Assembly: GCA_013821425.1 (NCBI GenBank) | Contig: JACDGV010000018.1 | Span: 1-53,435, forward strand | Length of the DNA: 53,435 nucleotides | Direction of reading: 5' to 3' | Source: Nitrosospira sp. | GTDB taxonomy: Bacteria; Pseudomonadota; Gammaproteobacteria; Burkholderiales; Nitrosomonadaceae | In this document: positions 15,178-25,198 of the stretch, piece after piece | How the letters are laid out: every line of letters starts with the position of its first letter | Position numbering within the stretch: position 1 is the first letter of the stretch | Position numbers and translations under genes: made by a program | Notes under the pieces: generated by a model | What the model was told of the DNA's origin: nothing | What the model saw: the letters and a program-made list of their open reading frames with translations, nothing else | Database searches by the model: none

Positions 15178-16526
15178 CTGCTATAATTAGCCGCTTTCCT
15201 GCGAGTTCTCTGAAGGCCATTTCCATGCAAATTCGCTTGCGTAGACTACCCGCCCTTGGTGCCGTCTTTTTCCTCTGGTTGCTTGGCGCGCCCATGGCGC
15301 ACGCCACCCTCAACATCGAAATTTTCGGGGGCGGCGCAACCCAGATTCCCATCGCTATCGTTCCATTCGCAGCCGAAGAAAGGCTTGGGCAAGGAATTAC
15401 GCCAGTGGTAGGCGCCGATTTGCACCGCAGCGGATTATTCAGGCTGGTTCCCCCAGGGGGTCTTAGGCCGCACGAGCCCATTGAGGTGGTTTATCCCGAC
15501 TGGGTCAACCGTGGAGCCGCCGCGCTGGTCATTGGCAGTACCACAACGCTGCCGGGAGGACAAGTTGCTATCCGGGTCCAGTTGATGGACGTCGCAAGGC
15601 AGGTGCAACTGGCGAGCTATGCCGAAACCGTTCCTGCGGAACAACTGCGCGCTGCCGCCCACCGGATAGCGGATATGATCTACGAAAAGCTCACCGGCGA
15701 TGTGGGCGTATTCAGCACGCGTATTGCCTACGTGGTGAAGGATGGGAAGAAATATTCATTGCAGGTGGCGGATGCAGATGGTTTTAATTCCCAGCCGGTG
15801 ATTGAATACACGGAACCGATCATATCGCCCGCTTGGTCGCCAGACGGCACGCGACTGGCCTACGTGTCCTTCGAAAACAAGAAGCCGGTGGTCTACGTGC
15901 AGACCCTGGCAACGCGGTCGCGCAAGGCCGTGGCGAATTTCAAGGGGAGCAACAGCGCGCCGGCCTGGTCACCGGATGGCAAGAAGCTCGCAGTGGTGCT
16001 ATCGCTCATGGGCGGGTCGCAGATCTTCCTCGTCAAGGCGGATGGGAGCGGCATGCAGCGGCTCAGCCAGAGCTCCGGTATCGATACCGAACCAAGTTTT
16101 TCACCCGATGGCCGTTATATCATTTTTACCTCGGATCGTGGCGGCAGCCCGCAGATCTATCGCATGGCGGTGACAGGACATCCATCCAGTGCAGCGGAAC
16201 GACTTACATTCGAGGGAAATTACAATGTGAGTCCCGACTACAGTCCCGACGGGAAGAGCTTTGCCTTCATCCATCGCAGTGGGGACAGGTTCAATGTCGC
16301 GGTCCAGGATTTCGCCACCCGTCAGGTGCAATTGCTCACGGATTCAAAATTCGACGAGTCGCCCAGCCTGGCTCCGAACGGCAAGATCATACTGTACGCA
16401 ACGGAGATACGGGGCCGTGGTATATTATCTGCAGTATCAAGCGATGGCAGAACTAGACAACAGCTTTCTACACAAGCTGGGGATATAAGAGAGCCGGCAT
16501 GGGGACCCTTGCGAAGGCCGCGATAA
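15174..16526 (+). CDS. tolB: Tol-Pal periplasmic beta-propeller protein TolB
   Basis: TolB is a periplasmic six-bladed beta-propeller that binds Pal and is pulled free by TolA. The 450-residue product has a signal peptide (most of MQIRLRRLPALGAVFFLWLL up to MAHA), an N-terminal alpha/beta domain (IPIAIVPFAAEE, ADLHRSGLFRLV) and repeated WD40-like PD40 blades, each with a SPDG or similar turn (AWSPDGTRLAYVS, AWSPDGKKLAVVL, SFSPDGRYIIFTS, DYSPDGKSFAFIH). The ATG at 15174 overlaps the tolA stop; the ATG at 15225, just before the signal peptide, could also be used. Confidence 0.96.
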   Translation: MTAIISRFPASSLKAISMQIRLRRLPALGAVFFLWLLGAPMAHATLNIEIFGGGATQIPIAIVPFAAEERLGQGITPVVGADLHRSGLFRLVPPGGLRPHEPIEVVYPDWVNRGAAALVIGSTTTLPGGQVAIRVQLMDVARQVQLASYAETVPAEQLRAAAHRIADMIYEKLTGDVGVFSTRIAYVVKDGKKYSLQVADADGFNSQPVIEYTEPIISPAWSPDGTRLAYVSFENKKPVVYVQTLATRSRKAVANFKGSNSAPAWSPDGKKLAVVLSLMGGSQIFLVKADGSGMQRLSQSSGIDTEPSFSPDGRYIIFTSDRGGSPQIYRMAVTGHPSSAAERLTFEGNYNVSPDYSPDGKSFAFIHRSGDRFNVAVQDFATRQVQLLTDSKFDESPSLAPNGKIILYATEIRGRGILSAVSSDGRTRQQLSTQAGDIREPAWGPLRRPR

Positions 16527-16567
16527 TCAGCACCCGCATTTTTTAGCTAACCTACAAGGAAAAGGAA

Positions 16568-17083
16568 ATGAAAAGAGTTCTATGCGTATTACTGATCGGT
16601 CTTCTTTCGGCATGCGCGAGCAAGACTCCCAAGCCGGGCGCGGATGTCGAAGATAAATCGGTCGGCACGACGAGGTCAGCCGCGGAGGCTTCTCAGGGGA
16701 GACAGGCGGAGCCAAGCCTCAACCCGCTCACGGATCCCAGCAATGTTCTTTCCAGGCGCAGCGTTTACTTTGACTTTGACAGTTACGTGGTGAAGGATGA
16801 ATTCAGATCGCTGGTAGTGGCTCACGCGCATTATCTGCGGGACAACCCTAGCGCCAGAGTGCTGTTGCAGGGCAACGCCGACGAGCGGGGAAGCCGGGAG
16901 TACAATCTTGCGCTGGGTCAGCGCCGGGCAGATGCGGTTAGGCACGCTATGACGCTCTCGGGCGCCAGGGAGTCCCAGATCGAGTCGGTCAGCCTGGGCG
17001 AAGAGAAACCGCGTGCCACGGGTCATGATGAGGCCTCCTGGGCAGAGAATCGCCGCACGGATATCCGTTATCAGGGCGAGTGA
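16568..17083 (+). CDS. pal: Peptidoglycan-associated lipoprotein Pal
   Basis: A 171-residue lipoprotein with signal peptide MKRVLCVLLIGLLSAC, where the Cys of LSAC is the lipidation site. Residues 60-170 form the OmpA-like peptidoglycan-binding domain: VYFDFDSYVVKDEF, then LLQGNADERGSREYNLALGQ, RRADAVRHAM and a final AENRRTDIRY. Pal anchors the outer membrane to the cell wall and binds TolB. CAAGGAAAAGGAA before the ATG is a good ribosome site. Confidence 0.97.
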   Translation: MKRVLCVLLIGLLSACASKTPKPGADVEDKSVGTTRSAAEASQGRQAEPSLNPLTDPSNVLSRRSVYFDFDSYVVKDEFRSLVVAHAHYLRDNPSARVLLQGNADERGSREYNLALGQRRADAVRHAMTLSGARESQIESVSLGEEKPRATGHDEASWAENRRTDIRYQGE

Positions 17084-18027
17084 TCGTGAGGTTGGGGCGC
17101 GCTTTTTTGCTGTTCGGGCTGGTCGGCTGTAGTTCCAGTTACGCCGGGCTATTCGACGACGAGGGCGCGCCCAAGCAGATTGTCGGGCAGCGGGTGTTGG
17201 TCGCGGAGGCACGCGGGCAGGGAGGGGCTCTAGACGAGCGGGCAGTCAAGCTCGAAGGCGAGCTGCCGGTCAGTCCCGAAGACGAGCGTGACGGTAATCA
17301 ACCTCTGCTGGAACTTCATAGCCAGATCGAGACCCTGAAGCTTGACTTGAACAGGTTGCAGGGCCAGATCGAGGTACTGGTCAATGAGAATCAGTTGACG
17401 CAGAAACGGCAGAAAGATTTTTACATTGATCTGGATGACCGGCTGAGACGGATCGAGCAGCGTGGAGAAGCGGCTCTATCTGAACGGGCGGTGCCCGATT
17501 CCCCTGGGTCCGAATCCCCTGGGTCCGAATCCCCTGGGCCTGAATCTCTCCGGCCGGAAGAATCCGACGCGAAGCCCGGGGCCGGAGCTTCCTCGGCCAT
17601 GATCGCGCCTGCCGCGGTTATCAGTACCCCTGCACCGGCTGATACGGCGGAGAACGCCGGGCGGCAGGCATATGAGATTGCATATGACCTGTTCAGGGCT
17701 GCAAAGTACGAAGAGGCTATCTCCCGCTTCAACGAGTTCCTGGAGACTTATCCCGAATCGGGCTTTGCCCCGAGTGCCCAATACTGGATTGGTAATTCTT
17801 ATTATGCGCTGCGTGATTTTCCGAATGCCATTAGCGCGCAGGAAAAACTGATCACCGCCTATCCGGACAGTGCCAAGGTTTCTGACGCAATGCTCAACAT
17901 TGCCAGCAGCCAACAGGAAGCGAATCAAAAAACCGCTGCAAGGAAGACCTTGGAAAGCGTGATCTCGACCTATCCCAGGAGCGAGGCGGCCGAAAAAGCA
18001 AAGCGTCGGCTGGCTAACCTGAAGTAG
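17080..18027 (+). CDS. cpoB: Tol-Pal coordination protein CpoB (YbgF)
   Basis: A 315-residue periplasmic protein that links Tol-Pal with peptidoglycan synthesis at division. The signal sequence (LGRAFLLFGLVGCSSSYAG) is followed by a coiled coil (LLELHSQIETLKLDLNRLQG), a low-complexity PGSES repeat (about residues 140-160, from three 15-bp DNA repeats at 17505-17550), and a TPR domain with AYEIAYDLFRAAKYEEAISR and QYWIGNSYYALRDFPNAISA. The start is GTG at 17080, overlapping the pal stop (GTGA). A lipobox-like VGC is present but the usual product is soluble. Confidence 0.93.
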   Translation: MIVRLGRAFLLFGLVGCSSSYAGLFDDEGAPKQIVGQRVLVAEARGQGGALDERAVKLEGELPVSPEDERDGNQPLLELHSQIETLKLDLNRLQGQIEVLVNENQLTQKRQKDFYIDLDDRLRRIEQRGEAALSERAVPDSPGSESPGSESPGPESLRPEESDAKPGAGASSAMIAPAAVISTPAPADTAENAGRQAYEIAYDLFRAAKYEEAISRFNEFLETYPESGFAPSAQYWIGNSYYALRDFPNAISAQEKLITAYPDSAKVSDAMLNIASSQQEANQKTAARKTLESVISTYPRSEAAEKAKRRLANLK

Positions 18028-18072
18028 CGCTCCGGACGAACTTTTTTCGGCGTTCGCGCTTCTGTCCAGGAT

Positions 18073-18765
18073 ATGGTTCACACCTCATCCCAGCTTTCAG
18101 ACGAGATCATGCACTCGGCGACGGTCTCGAGTCTGCGCATCAGTGAAATCTTTTTTTCCCTTCAGGGTGAAACCAGCCGGGTCGGTTTCCCCACGGTATT
18201 CGTGCGCCTCACCGGCTGTCCCTTGCGCTGTGGCTACTGCGATACGGAGTATGCCTTTTACGGAGGCAAGCGCATGGCAATTTCTGCCATTCTGGCAGAG
18301 GTTGCCAACTACGCAGTACGTTACGTGACGGTAACCGGAGGAGAGCCTCTGGCGCAAAAAGAATGTCCTGCCCTGTTAAGGCTACTGGCTGACGCAGGAT
18401 ATTCGATATCGCTCGAAACCAGCGGCGCCCTGGATGTCTCGGCGGTCGATACGCGCGTTTCAAAGATTATGGATATCAAGACCCCCGGTTCCGGCGAGGT
18501 GGAAAAAAACCGCTGGTCGAACCTCCAGCATCTTTCATCCCATGATGAAGTGAAGTTTGTGCTATGCGACGAAAGCGATTACAGTTGGGCGGTTGACGTG
18601 ATTCGTGAGCGACAACTGGATCGCCTCTGCCCTATTTTATTTTCGCCCGTGCATGGCGAACTGGAACCCGCGGAACTGGCTGCATGGGTGTTGCGTGATC
18701 GTGTTCCGGTTCGCGTGCAGGTCCAGTTGCATAAGTTGTTATGGGGTGGAGAACCCGGGCGATGA
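18073..18765 (+). CDS. queE: 7-carboxy-7-deazaguanine synthase QueE
   Basis: A radical SAM enzyme that converts 6-carboxytetrahydropterin to 7-carboxy-7-deazaguanine in queuosine precursor (preQ0) synthesis. It has the start [20 protein letters not shown], the cluster motif [12 protein letters not shown] (C-x3-C-x2-C), and [11 protein letters not shown] for SAM binding. It has 230 residues from 18073, or 218 from an ATG at 18109 closer to the family start. It is followed by queC, as in many betaproteobacteria. GTP cyclohydrolase, QueD and QueF are not in the window. Confidence 0.93.
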   Translation: MVHTSSQLSDEIMHSATVSSLRISEIFFSLQGETSRVGFPTVFVRLTGCPLRCGYCDTEYAFYGGKRMAISAILAEVANYAVRYVTVTGGEPLAQKECPALLRLLADAGYSISLETSGALDVSAVDTRVSKIMDIKTPGSGEVEKNRWSNLQHLSSHDEVKFVLCDESDYSWAVDVIRERQLDRLCPILFSPVHGELEPAELAAWVLRDRVPVRVQVQLHKLLWGGEPGR

Positions 18766-18898
18766 GCATAAGCGATGGGCGGCCACGCTGTCCGGGACGC
18801 CCCGCATCCTGCCACGGGAGAGGCATTGTCCTGCCGGGAGGTACTTGCGATGCCCCCGGGTCTCTCCTTCGCCTGGTGTGGAATTCCATGGCGCGTCA

Positions 18899-19573
18899 AT
18901 GGCTAAGGCGGTAGTACTGTTATCCGGCGGGTTGGATTCTGCCACTACACTTGCGGTCGCCCAAAGCAAAGGATATGAATGCCATGCCTTGAGCGTTGAT
19001 TACGGTCAGCGCCACGGGTCAGAGCTCGTCGCCGCGGAAATATTGGCGCGTTCCCTTGGCGTGTGCGTGCACAGGGTCATTAAAATGGACCTGTCCCCAT
19101 TCGGAGGATCGGCTTTAACCGACACGTTTGCCTCGATACCGGTGGAAGGAATTAACGCGGGTATTCCCGTCACCTACGTGCCAGCACGTAACACCATCAT
19201 GTTATCCCTCGCGCTGGCATGGGCTGAAGTCCTCGGCAGCAACGATATTTTCATTGGGGTCAATGTAGTGGACTACTCGGGCTATCCGGATTGCCGGCCG
19301 GAATATATTGCCGCATTCGGACAAATGGCCAACCTCGCCACAAAAGTTGCAATCGAAGGCGCCAGGCTAAGTATCCACGCACCTCTCATGTATTTGTCAA
19401 AAGCCCAGATCATACAGCAGGGAATTCGCCTCGGCCTCGATTACAGCCTTACGGTATCCTGCTATCGGGCGGATGATGCAGGGCGGGCATGTGGTATCTG
19501 CGATTCCTGCCGTATACGACGGGCGGGATTTGAGTCCGCCCAGGTGCCTGATGCAACGCGTTATCAATCATAG
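18899..19573 (+). CDS. queC: 7-cyano-7-deazaguanine synthase QueC
   Basis: An ATP-dependent enzyme that turns 7-carboxy-7-deazaguanine into preQ0. The 224-residue protein starts [20 protein letters not shown], an N-type PP-loop, has the conserved [20 protein letters not shown] and [17 protein letters not shown], and ends with a four-Cys zinc site (C in [20 protein letters not shown]). The frame is open back to 18605, but the ATG at 18899 fits the family start. The queE-queC gap is 133 bases. Confidence 0.95.
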   Translation: MAKAVVLLSGGLDSATTLAVAQSKGYECHALSVDYGQRHGSELVAAEILARSLGVCVHRVIKMDLSPFGGSALTDTFASIPVEGINAGIPVTYVPARNTIMLSLALAWAEVLGSNDIFIGVNVVDYSGYPDCRPEYIAAFGQMANLATKVAIEGARLSIHAPLMYLSKAQIIQQGIRLGLDYSLTVSCYRADDAGRACGICDSCRIRRAGFESAQVPDATRYQS

Positions 19574-19640
19574 CGATGTGCATCGGCGAGCCCAGGTTTT
19601 CACTCAGCCGGGGCAAGGTATCCGGTCCGCCGCGTCGCAC

Positions 19641-20339
19641 ATGATTCCCTGGCTCACTCCCGATTCCGCCTTCCCTCCGCTATCTAGCGCCCTCGCCAGG
19701 CCTAATGGTCTTCTGGCCGCCGGCGGCGATTTGTCTCCGCGACGGCTGATCGAAGCCTACCGCCACGGAATCTTTCCCTGGTTCAACGAAGGCGAGCCAA
19801 TCCTATGGTGGAGCCCCGATCCGCGCATGGTGCTGTTTCCAACTGAACTGAGGATATCCCGATCCCTCCGAAAAGCCCTGAGAAAGGGCAACTATGAAAT
19901 TCGCACTGACAGTGCGTTTAACCAGGTCATGGATGCATGCGCCGCAGCCCGCGCGCAATCCACCGGGACATGGATCACCCCGCAGATGGTTTCAGCTTAT
20001 CGTGTGTTGCATGAGATGGGTGTGGCTCACTCGGTTGAAACCTGGATAAACGAGGAGCTCGCTGGCGGCCTGTACGGTGTCAGCCAGGGAAAAATGTTTT
20101 TCGGGGAGTCGATGTTTGCCCGCTGTCCGGATGCATCGAAAATCGCATTGGTCCATCTGGTTGAACAACTGAAGCGCTGGGATTTCCGAATGATCGACTG
20201 CCAGATGAAAACGGCTCATCTCGCTTCCTTCGGCGCACGCGAGATTCCCCGCAAGGAGTTTAGCGAGAAACTGAAAGTATTGGTAAACTATCCGGAACGA
20301 GGTGAAAAATGGTGTTTCGATCATGAGCAAGTTGAATGA
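19641..20339 (+). CDS. aat: Leucyl/phenylalanyl-tRNA-protein transferase Aat
   Basis: A 232-residue cytoplasmic enzyme that attaches Leu or Phe from tRNA to N-terminal Lys or Arg of proteins, marking them for ClpSAP. It starts [20 protein letters not shown], followed by [37 protein letters not shown] and the late block [18 protein letters not shown]. The start at 19641 was chosen over the open frame back to 19473 because it matches the family N-terminus. It overlaps bpt by 17 bases. Confidence 0.95.
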   Translation: MIPWLTPDSAFPPLSSALARPNGLLAAGGDLSPRRLIEAYRHGIFPWFNEGEPILWWSPDPRMVLFPTELRISRSLRKALRKGNYEIRTDSAFNQVMDACAAARAQSTGTWITPQMVSAYRVLHEMGVAHSVETWINEELAGGLYGVSQGKMFFGESMFARCPDASKIALVHLVEQLKRWDFRMIDCQMKTAHLASFGAREIPRKEFSEKLKVLVNYPERGEKWCFDHEQVE

Positions 20340-21069
20340 TCTTCCTTCATCCGCGCTGCAGTTTTACACTACCGCGTCGTATCCGTGCAGCTATCTGCCA
20401 GAACAGCTGGCCCGGTCCCAAGTGGCCACACCGAGCCATCTGATCGACGGCGATGTATACGGTGAACTGGTGCAGGCTGGTTTCCGCCGTAGCGGTGCCT
20501 TCACCTACCGTCCCTACTGCGACAACTGCCGCGCCTGCATTCCAGTGCGAGTGGTTGTTGACCAATTGATCCTCCGGCGTTCCCAGCGCCGGTCGTGGAA
20601 ACGCCAGCAGCATCTGGTAGCGACACAACACGATTTGCATTATCACCCTGAACACTATGCGCTCTATCTGCGCTACCAGGCACGCCGCCATGCCGGAGGC
20701 GGCATGGACCGTGACAGCCGGGAGCAATACCGCCATTTCCTGCTGCCCAGCAATGTCAATTCGAGACTGGTTGAATTTCATGAACATGGTCAACTGCGCA
20801 TGGTCAGCATTATCGATGAGCTGCCGGACGGAATATCCTCTGTATATACTTTTTTCGACCCCGATGTGCCTGGAGCCAGCTTCGGTACCTATAATATCCT
20901 GTGGCAGGTGCAACTGTGCCTTGCCCTGAAACTACCTTATCTCTACCTTGGGTACTGGATCAAGGAAAGCCGGAAAATGGGATATAAAGCCGGCTTCAGG
21001 CCACTGCAGGGTTTGATAAATGGCCGATGGAGGCCACTGAGCGACCAGGAAGCCCCGGACGACGCCTAG
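20323..21069 (+). CDS. bpt: Aspartate/glutamate leucyltransferase Bpt (bacterial ATE family)
   Basis: A 248-residue enzyme that adds Leu to N-terminal Asp or Glu, the second branch of the bacterial N-degron pathway, and so partners Aat upstream. It has the ATE N-terminal domain ([20 protein letters not shown]), a Cys-rich site in [15 protein letters not shown], and the C-terminal acetyltransferase-like fold with [17 protein letters not shown] and [20 protein letters not shown]. The ATG at 20323 fits the family start. Confidence 0.93.
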   Translation: MSKLNDLPSSALQFYTTASYPCSYLPEQLARSQVATPSHLIDGDVYGELVQAGFRRSGAFTYRPYCDNCRACIPVRVVVDQLILRRSQRRSWKRQQHLVATQHDLHYHPEHYALYLRYQARRHAGGGMDRDSREQYRHFLLPSNVNSRLVEFHEHGQLRMVSIIDELPDGISSVYTFFDPDVPGASFGTYNILWQVQLCLALKLPYLYLGYWIKESRKMGYKAGFRPLQGLINGRWRPLSDQEAPDDA

Positions 21070-21111
21070 CCCTTGGCCTACCTATAGCCCTCTCCTTCCC
21101 ATCGCGATCGC

Positions 21112-21139
21112 GTCCCCGCGCGCCAGTTCGCGCGGGGAC
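21112..21139 (+). terminator. Strong GC-rich hairpin between convergent genes
   Basis: GTCCCCGCGCG (21112-21122) and CGCGCGGGGAC (21129-21139) are perfect 11-bp inverted arms around a 6-base loop. It lies between the converging bpt and TPR genes and could end transcription from either side, although no long T run follows. Confidence 0.65.
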
Positions 21140-21184
21140 GTTGACGCTGCGCTCGGGCCTGTTCCTGACAGTTCCCGCATGCGC

Positions 21185-22117
21185 TTAGCGCGATGCCCGT
21201 ATAACTTCTGCGCGCTTATCCAAAGGTTCAGCTTTGTCGGCATGCCCGATATCCCGGTAAAGCTGTGCGAGATTTTCGAGGCTCGTTGCTACATTTGGGT
21301 GATAGGGACCGAGGGCCTTTTCCGAAATTGCGAGGGCACGCCTGAAAAGCGGCTCCGCATGCGGATACTTGCCCTGATCCTTATATAGCCCCGCGAGGTT
21401 ATTCAAGCTCAAGGCAACGTCAGGATGATTTGGTCCGAGCGCCTTTTTCGAAATGGAGAGGACGCGCTTGTAAAGCGGCTCAGCTTGCGCATACTGCTTT
21501 TGGGCATGGTAGAGCAGCGCAAGATTGTTCAGGCTCATGGCCGTGTTCGGGTGGTGCGGACCCAGAGTTTTTTCCAGAATCGCCAGGGCGCGCTTGAGGA
21601 GGGGTTCGGCCTGCGCATATTGTTGCTGCGCCTGGTATAGCTGCGCCTGATTATTCAGGCTGATGGCCACGTTAGGATGGTCGGGACCAAGCGCCTCCTC
21701 GTCAATCGCCAGCGCGCGCCGATAGAGAGGTTCGGCTTTGGCATACTGCCCCTGCTTCCTGTACAGCATCGCAAGATTGTTCAGCGTCGCAGCTACCTCA
21801 GGACTTTCCGCCCCCACCGAATTTTCAAAAATTGCCAGTGCGCGCTTGAGAAGCGGCTCGGCCTGTGTATATTCCCCCTGGGCGTTGTACAGCAACGCCA
21901 GGCTGTTCAGGCTGGTGGCCACATCCGGATGACCCGGCTCCAGGGTTTGTTGGGCTAGTTGCAAGGCTTTCTTCGCCACCACGGTCGCGCGCGAGTAGTC
22001 TCCTTGCTCATACAGGGTTTCCAGTTGGTGGTTAAGCTTATCCCACCCCGTAGCCGCATGAGCGGAGGCGCAAAATGCCATGAGAACAAAAGTCAGGGAA
22101 AAGCTGGAAAACCGCAT
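21185..22117 (-). CDS. Exported TPR protein with 42-residue repeats
   Basis: A 310-residue protein with a signal peptide (MRFSSFSLTFVLMAFCASAH, cleaved near AHA), so it acts in the periplasm or is exported. The rest is six tandem 42-residue units of the kinesin-light-chain/TPR_12 type, each like xVAxSLNNLAxLY, then QxxYAQAEPLxKRALAI and EKALGPxHP, plus a partial first unit at residues 25-65. Such repeats bind partner proteins; the partner is unknown. The ATG at 22117 fits the signal peptide, while the frame is open to 22267. It is divergent from pyrD. Confidence 0.85.
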   Translation of the reverse strand: MRFSSFSLTFVLMAFCASAHAATGWDKLNHQLETLYEQGDYSRATVVAKKALQLAQQTLEPGHPDVATSLNSLALLYNAQGEYTQAEPLLKRALAIFENSVGAESPEVAATLNNLAMLYRKQGQYAKAEPLYRRALAIDEEALGPDHPNVAISLNNQAQLYQAQQQYAQAEPLLKRALAILEKTLGPHHPNTAMSLNNLALLYHAQKQYAQAEPLYKRVLSISKKALGPNHPDVALSLNNLAGLYKDQGKYPHAEPLFRRALAISEKALGPYHPNVATSLENLAQLYRDIGHADKAEPLDKRAEVIRASR

Positions 22118-22254
22118 GAATACTTTTGCACCGTTATTGTCGATGAGAAACCCCCGGCGGCCACCCCTGCGCATCCGTAACGGGTGAAAAAACGCCTGCT
22201 TCTGGCTGTCTTTCCCGTGACGGGTAACCGTCGCAGGAGTGTTAAAATCTGTGG

Positions 22255-23295
22255 ATGCTCTATCCATTGCTCCGACCGTTGTTATTCGGTCTTGAACCTG
22301 AAACAGCTCATCGGGTCACCTTCAGCGCAATTCAAAACGCTTACCGGCTCGGCCTGGTCCGCGGGCGCCCCCTGGCCTGCGGGCCCCGCCAAGTTATGGG
22401 CCTGGAGTTTCCCAATCCTGTCGGGGTTGCTGCGGGATTGGACAAGAACGGCGAATACATTGAGGTGCTCGCCGCACTGGGCTTCGGCTTTATCGAAGTC
22501 GGCACGGTCACGCCCCGGCCACAGGCAGGAAATTCGAAACCACGCCTGTTCCGTCTCCCGCAGGCCAATGCGATTATCAACCGTATGGGATTCAACAATC
22601 ATGGCATTGACAAGCTAATGATGAATGTCGCGGATGCCGACTACGACGGTATACTCGGCATTAACATCGGAAAGAATTTCGATACCCCGGTGGAAAAGGC
22701 CGTCGATGACTATTTGGCTTGCTTGCGCAAGGCCTATCGCCGCGCCGGGTATGTCGTTATCAACATTTCCTCACCCAATACGCCCCACCTTCGTCAGCTT
22801 CAAAACGCGGGAGAGCTCGACCATCTATTATACGTGCTGAAACTGAATCAGCAAAAACTGGCTGATGAACACGGAAAATATACGCCTATTGCGGTAAAGA
22901 TCGCTCCCGACCTTGAGCCGCCCCAAATTGATTCCATCGCAGCGCTACTAATGAAACACCGGCTCGACGGAGTGATCGCCACCAACACAACCCTCTCCCG
23001 GACAGGGGTAGAAACCCTTGACCAGGGGGGCGAGGCCGGCGGGTTGAGCGGCGCGCCACTGGCTCAACGCGCCACTGCGGTTATCCGCCGCTTGCATTCC
23101 AGGCTGCAGGGCGCGCTGCCTATCATCGGGGTAGGCGGTATTATGAGCGCGGAGGACGCCAGGGAAAAAATTGTTGCGGGAGCCATTCTGGTACAGGTTT
23201 ACAGCGGTCTTATTTATCGCGGCCCGCGTCTGGTACGGGAAGTGGCACAAACGTTGTGCGCGGATGCGGATAATTCGAGTGCGGACTTGAAATGA
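22255..23295 (+). CDS. pyrD: Dihydroorotate dehydrogenase (quinone), class 2
   Basis: A 346-residue membrane-associated flavoprotein that oxidises dihydroorotate to orotate with quinone as acceptor, the fourth step of pyrimidine synthesis. The N-terminal helical extension ([20 protein letters not shown]) is the membrane-binding part specific to class 2. There follow [27 protein letters not shown], the active-site loop [14 protein letters not shown] with catalytic Ser, and the FMN-phosphate loop [17 protein letters not shown]. The stop overlaps the next gene (ATGA). Confidence 0.97.
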   Translation: MLYPLLRPLLFGLEPETAHRVTFSAIQNAYRLGLVRGRPLACGPRQVMGLEFPNPVGVAAGLDKNGEYIEVLAALGFGFIEVGTVTPRPQAGNSKPRLFRLPQANAIINRMGFNNHGIDKLMMNVADADYDGILGINIGKNFDTPVEKAVDDYLACLRKAYRRAGYVVINISSPNTPHLRQLQNAGELDHLLYVLKLNQQKLADEHGKYTPIAVKIAPDLEPPQIDSIAALLMKHRLDGVIATNTTLSRTGVETLDQGGEAGGLSGAPLAQRATAVIRRLHSRLQGALPIIGVGGIMSAEDAREKIVAGAILVQVYSGLIYRGPRLVREVAQTLCADADNSSADLK

Positions 23296-23987
23296 AAAAG
23301 GATTTACTGATCGCGGAAATCGATGCCGTGCTGCCGCAAACCCAGTGCCGGCGCTGCGGATTTTCCGGGTGCCGGCCATACGCGGAAGCCATCGCGGAAG
23401 GCCATGCCGCCATTAACCAGTGCCCCCCAGGTGGCGACGAAGGTATCCGCAAACTGGCCAAGTTGCTTGGAGCAAGCCCCATGCCACTAAATACGGCTCA
23501 TGGTGCCCACAAACCCAGGGCGATTGCGTTCATTGATGAAACAGCCTGCATAGGTTGCACGCTTTGTATCCTGGCCTGCCCGGTGGATGCTATCTCCGGT
23601 GCGGCAAAGCAGGCCCATACTGTCATTGCTTCCGAATGCACGGGTTGCGAACTCTGTCTCGCACCGTGTCCGGTGGACTGCATCAGCATGGCTTCTCCAC
23701 GATTGCAGGCAGCAGGTGTCAGCGGTACATCCTCTTGCACAACGAGTGACTGTTGGGGGATCGAAGACGATAACGCGTTCGCCAATCGTGCGCGGACTCG
23801 TTACCTGTTCAGGTTGCAGAGGCTTGAGCGCGAAAAACGCGAAAATGAGGAAAGACTTGCACAAAAAAATGAAGCCCTGGCAGCCCCGGGCGTTGCGTCC
23901 GGGGCAGGCAATCTCAAAACAGCAACCATACAGGCCGCGCTGATCCGCGCCCAGGCTGCGCAAGCCTGGGTCTCAAAGGAAAAATGA
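23292..23987 (+). CDS. rnfB: RnfB-like electron transport ferredoxin
   Basis: A 231-residue Fe-S protein. Residues 10-60 carry a four-Cys cluster domain ([20 protein letters not shown], then NQCPPGG), as in RnfB, and residues 75-140 a two-[4Fe-4S] ferredoxin ([16 protein letters not shown] and [16 protein letters not shown]). The C-terminus is a charged helix. The N-terminal membrane anchor of full RnfB is missing, and no rnfACDGE genes are nearby; such stand-alone RnfB proteins next to nth are common in betaproteobacteria. It may pass electrons to another enzyme, but this is inference. Coupled to pyrD by ATGA. Confidence 0.88.
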   Translation: MKKDLLIAEIDAVLPQTQCRRCGFSGCRPYAEAIAEGHAAINQCPPGGDEGIRKLAKLLGASPMPLNTAHGAHKPRAIAFIDETACIGCTLCILACPVDAISGAAKQAHTVIASECTGCELCLAPCPVDCISMASPRLQAAGVSGTSSCTTSDCWGIEDDNAFANRARTRYLFRLQRLEREKRENEERLAQKNEALAAPGVASGAGNLKTATIQAALIRAQAAQAWVSKEK

Positions 23988-24027
23988 CAACCCGCAGGCA
24001 AATGGGTCGGCACGCCGCCACTCTCCC

Positions 24028-24702
24028 ATGAATTCAAGCATACGATACGAAATTTTTGCCCGCTTCAGGTCGGCTAATCCTCACCCTGCTACCGAACTCG
24101 TGTTCAGCTCGTCATTTGAATTGCTGATAGCGGTGATTCTCTCCGCCCAGGCTACCGACAAGAGCGTGAACCTTGCAACTCGAGAACTGTTTTTCCAGGC
24201 CAACACCCCGCAGAAAATACTCGCCCTGGGGGAGGCGGGGTTGCAGGGATTCATCAAAAGTATCGGGTTATACAAAACCAAGGCAAGGAATATACTATCG
24301 ACTTGCAGCCTGCTGGTCCAGCATCATTCGGGACAAGTACCGCACACCCGTGAAGCGCTGGAAAAATTGCCGGGCGTGGGACGCAAGACCGCCAACGTAA
24401 TATTGAACACAGCTTTCGGCGAACCTGCCATCGCGGTCGATACCCACATTTTCAGGGTTGCAAATCGTACCGGACTCGCTCGCGGGAAAACGGTACTGGA
24501 GGTGGAGATGAAGCTTCTGAAGAGCGTGCCGAAACCATTTCGCCACGACGCTCACCATTGGCTTATCCTGCATGGGCGTTATGTATGCGTCGCAAGAAAA
24601 CCAAAATGCGGGGTTTGCATCATTAATGATTTATGCGAATTCAAGGAGAAAACCGTTGAAAAATCGAGCGGAAATTATCCGTCTCCGGCGGCGATAGGCT
24701 GA
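24028..24702 (+). CDS. nth: Endonuclease III (Nth)
   Basis: A 224-residue DNA glycosylase/AP lyase that removes oxidised pyrimidines. It has the helix-hairpin-helix LPGVGRKTANVILNTAFG with catalytic Lys, the catalytic Asp in VDTHIFRVANR, and the C-terminal [4Fe-4S] site C-x6-C-x2-C-x5-C (CVARKPKCGVCIINDLC). The tail after the cluster is about 15 residues longer than usual. It sits 40 bases after rnfB, and the following gene starts directly after its stop. Confidence 0.97.
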   Translation: MNSSIRYEIFARFRSANPHPATELVFSSSFELLIAVILSAQATDKSVNLATRELFFQANTPQKILALGEAGLQGFIKSIGLYKTKARNILSTCSLLVQHHSGQVPHTREALEKLPGVGRKTANVILNTAFGEPAIAVDTHIFRVANRTGLARGKTVLEVEMKLLKSVPKPFRHDAHHWLILHGRYVCVARKPKCGVCIINDLCEFKEKTVEKSSGNYPSPAAIG

Positions 24703-25131
24703 ATGTTCACGCCCTCCAGAGATGAGGCGCGCCAACTCTTCTTCGACGCCTGGCGCAAGTTCCAAGAGCGGGAAGTGCTTACGGCGATGGAAAACATCGT
24801 GCTGGATGTGATCCAGTTGCACCCCGAGTACCAGGCGATGCTTGACGACCCCGAACGCTATCAGGAAAAGGACTACTTGCCCGAGATGGGAGATGTCAAT
24901 CCTTTCCTGCACATGAGCATGCACGTCGCCATCAGGGAGCAGCTTTCAATAAACCAGCCCCCCGGAATCCGCGCAAGATTTGAGCGATTGTTAAATAAAA
25001 CCGGTGATGAGCATGCCGTTACGCATCAAGTCATGGAGTGCCTGGCGGAAACGATCTGGCAGGCCCAACGCAACCAAACAACCCTGGACGCATCGGTCTA
25101 TCTTGAATGCCTGGACCGAAGCGAAAACTGA
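24703..25131 (+). CDS. DUF1841 family protein
   Basis: A 142-residue cytoplasmic protein with the DUF1841 pattern: FTPSRDEARQLFFDAWRKFQ, then VLDVIQLHPEYQAML, EMGDVNPFLHMSMHVAIREQ, and late HQVMECLAETIWQAQR. The family is found in proteobacteria, often beside nth, with no known function. The start is directly after the nth stop, so the two are read together. Confidence 0.9.
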   Translation: MFTPSRDEARQLFFDAWRKFQEREVLTAMENIVLDVIQLHPEYQAMLDDPERYQEKDYLPEMGDVNPFLHMSMHVAIREQLSINQPPGIRARFERLLNKTGDEHAVTHQVMECLAETIWQAQRNQTTLDASVYLECLDRSEN

Positions 25132-25198
25132 CTTGTATTTAACCGCTTGAGCACAGTATAAGCAGACAGGAAGAAACGCGTTCTGCCTGCCTGCGTGA

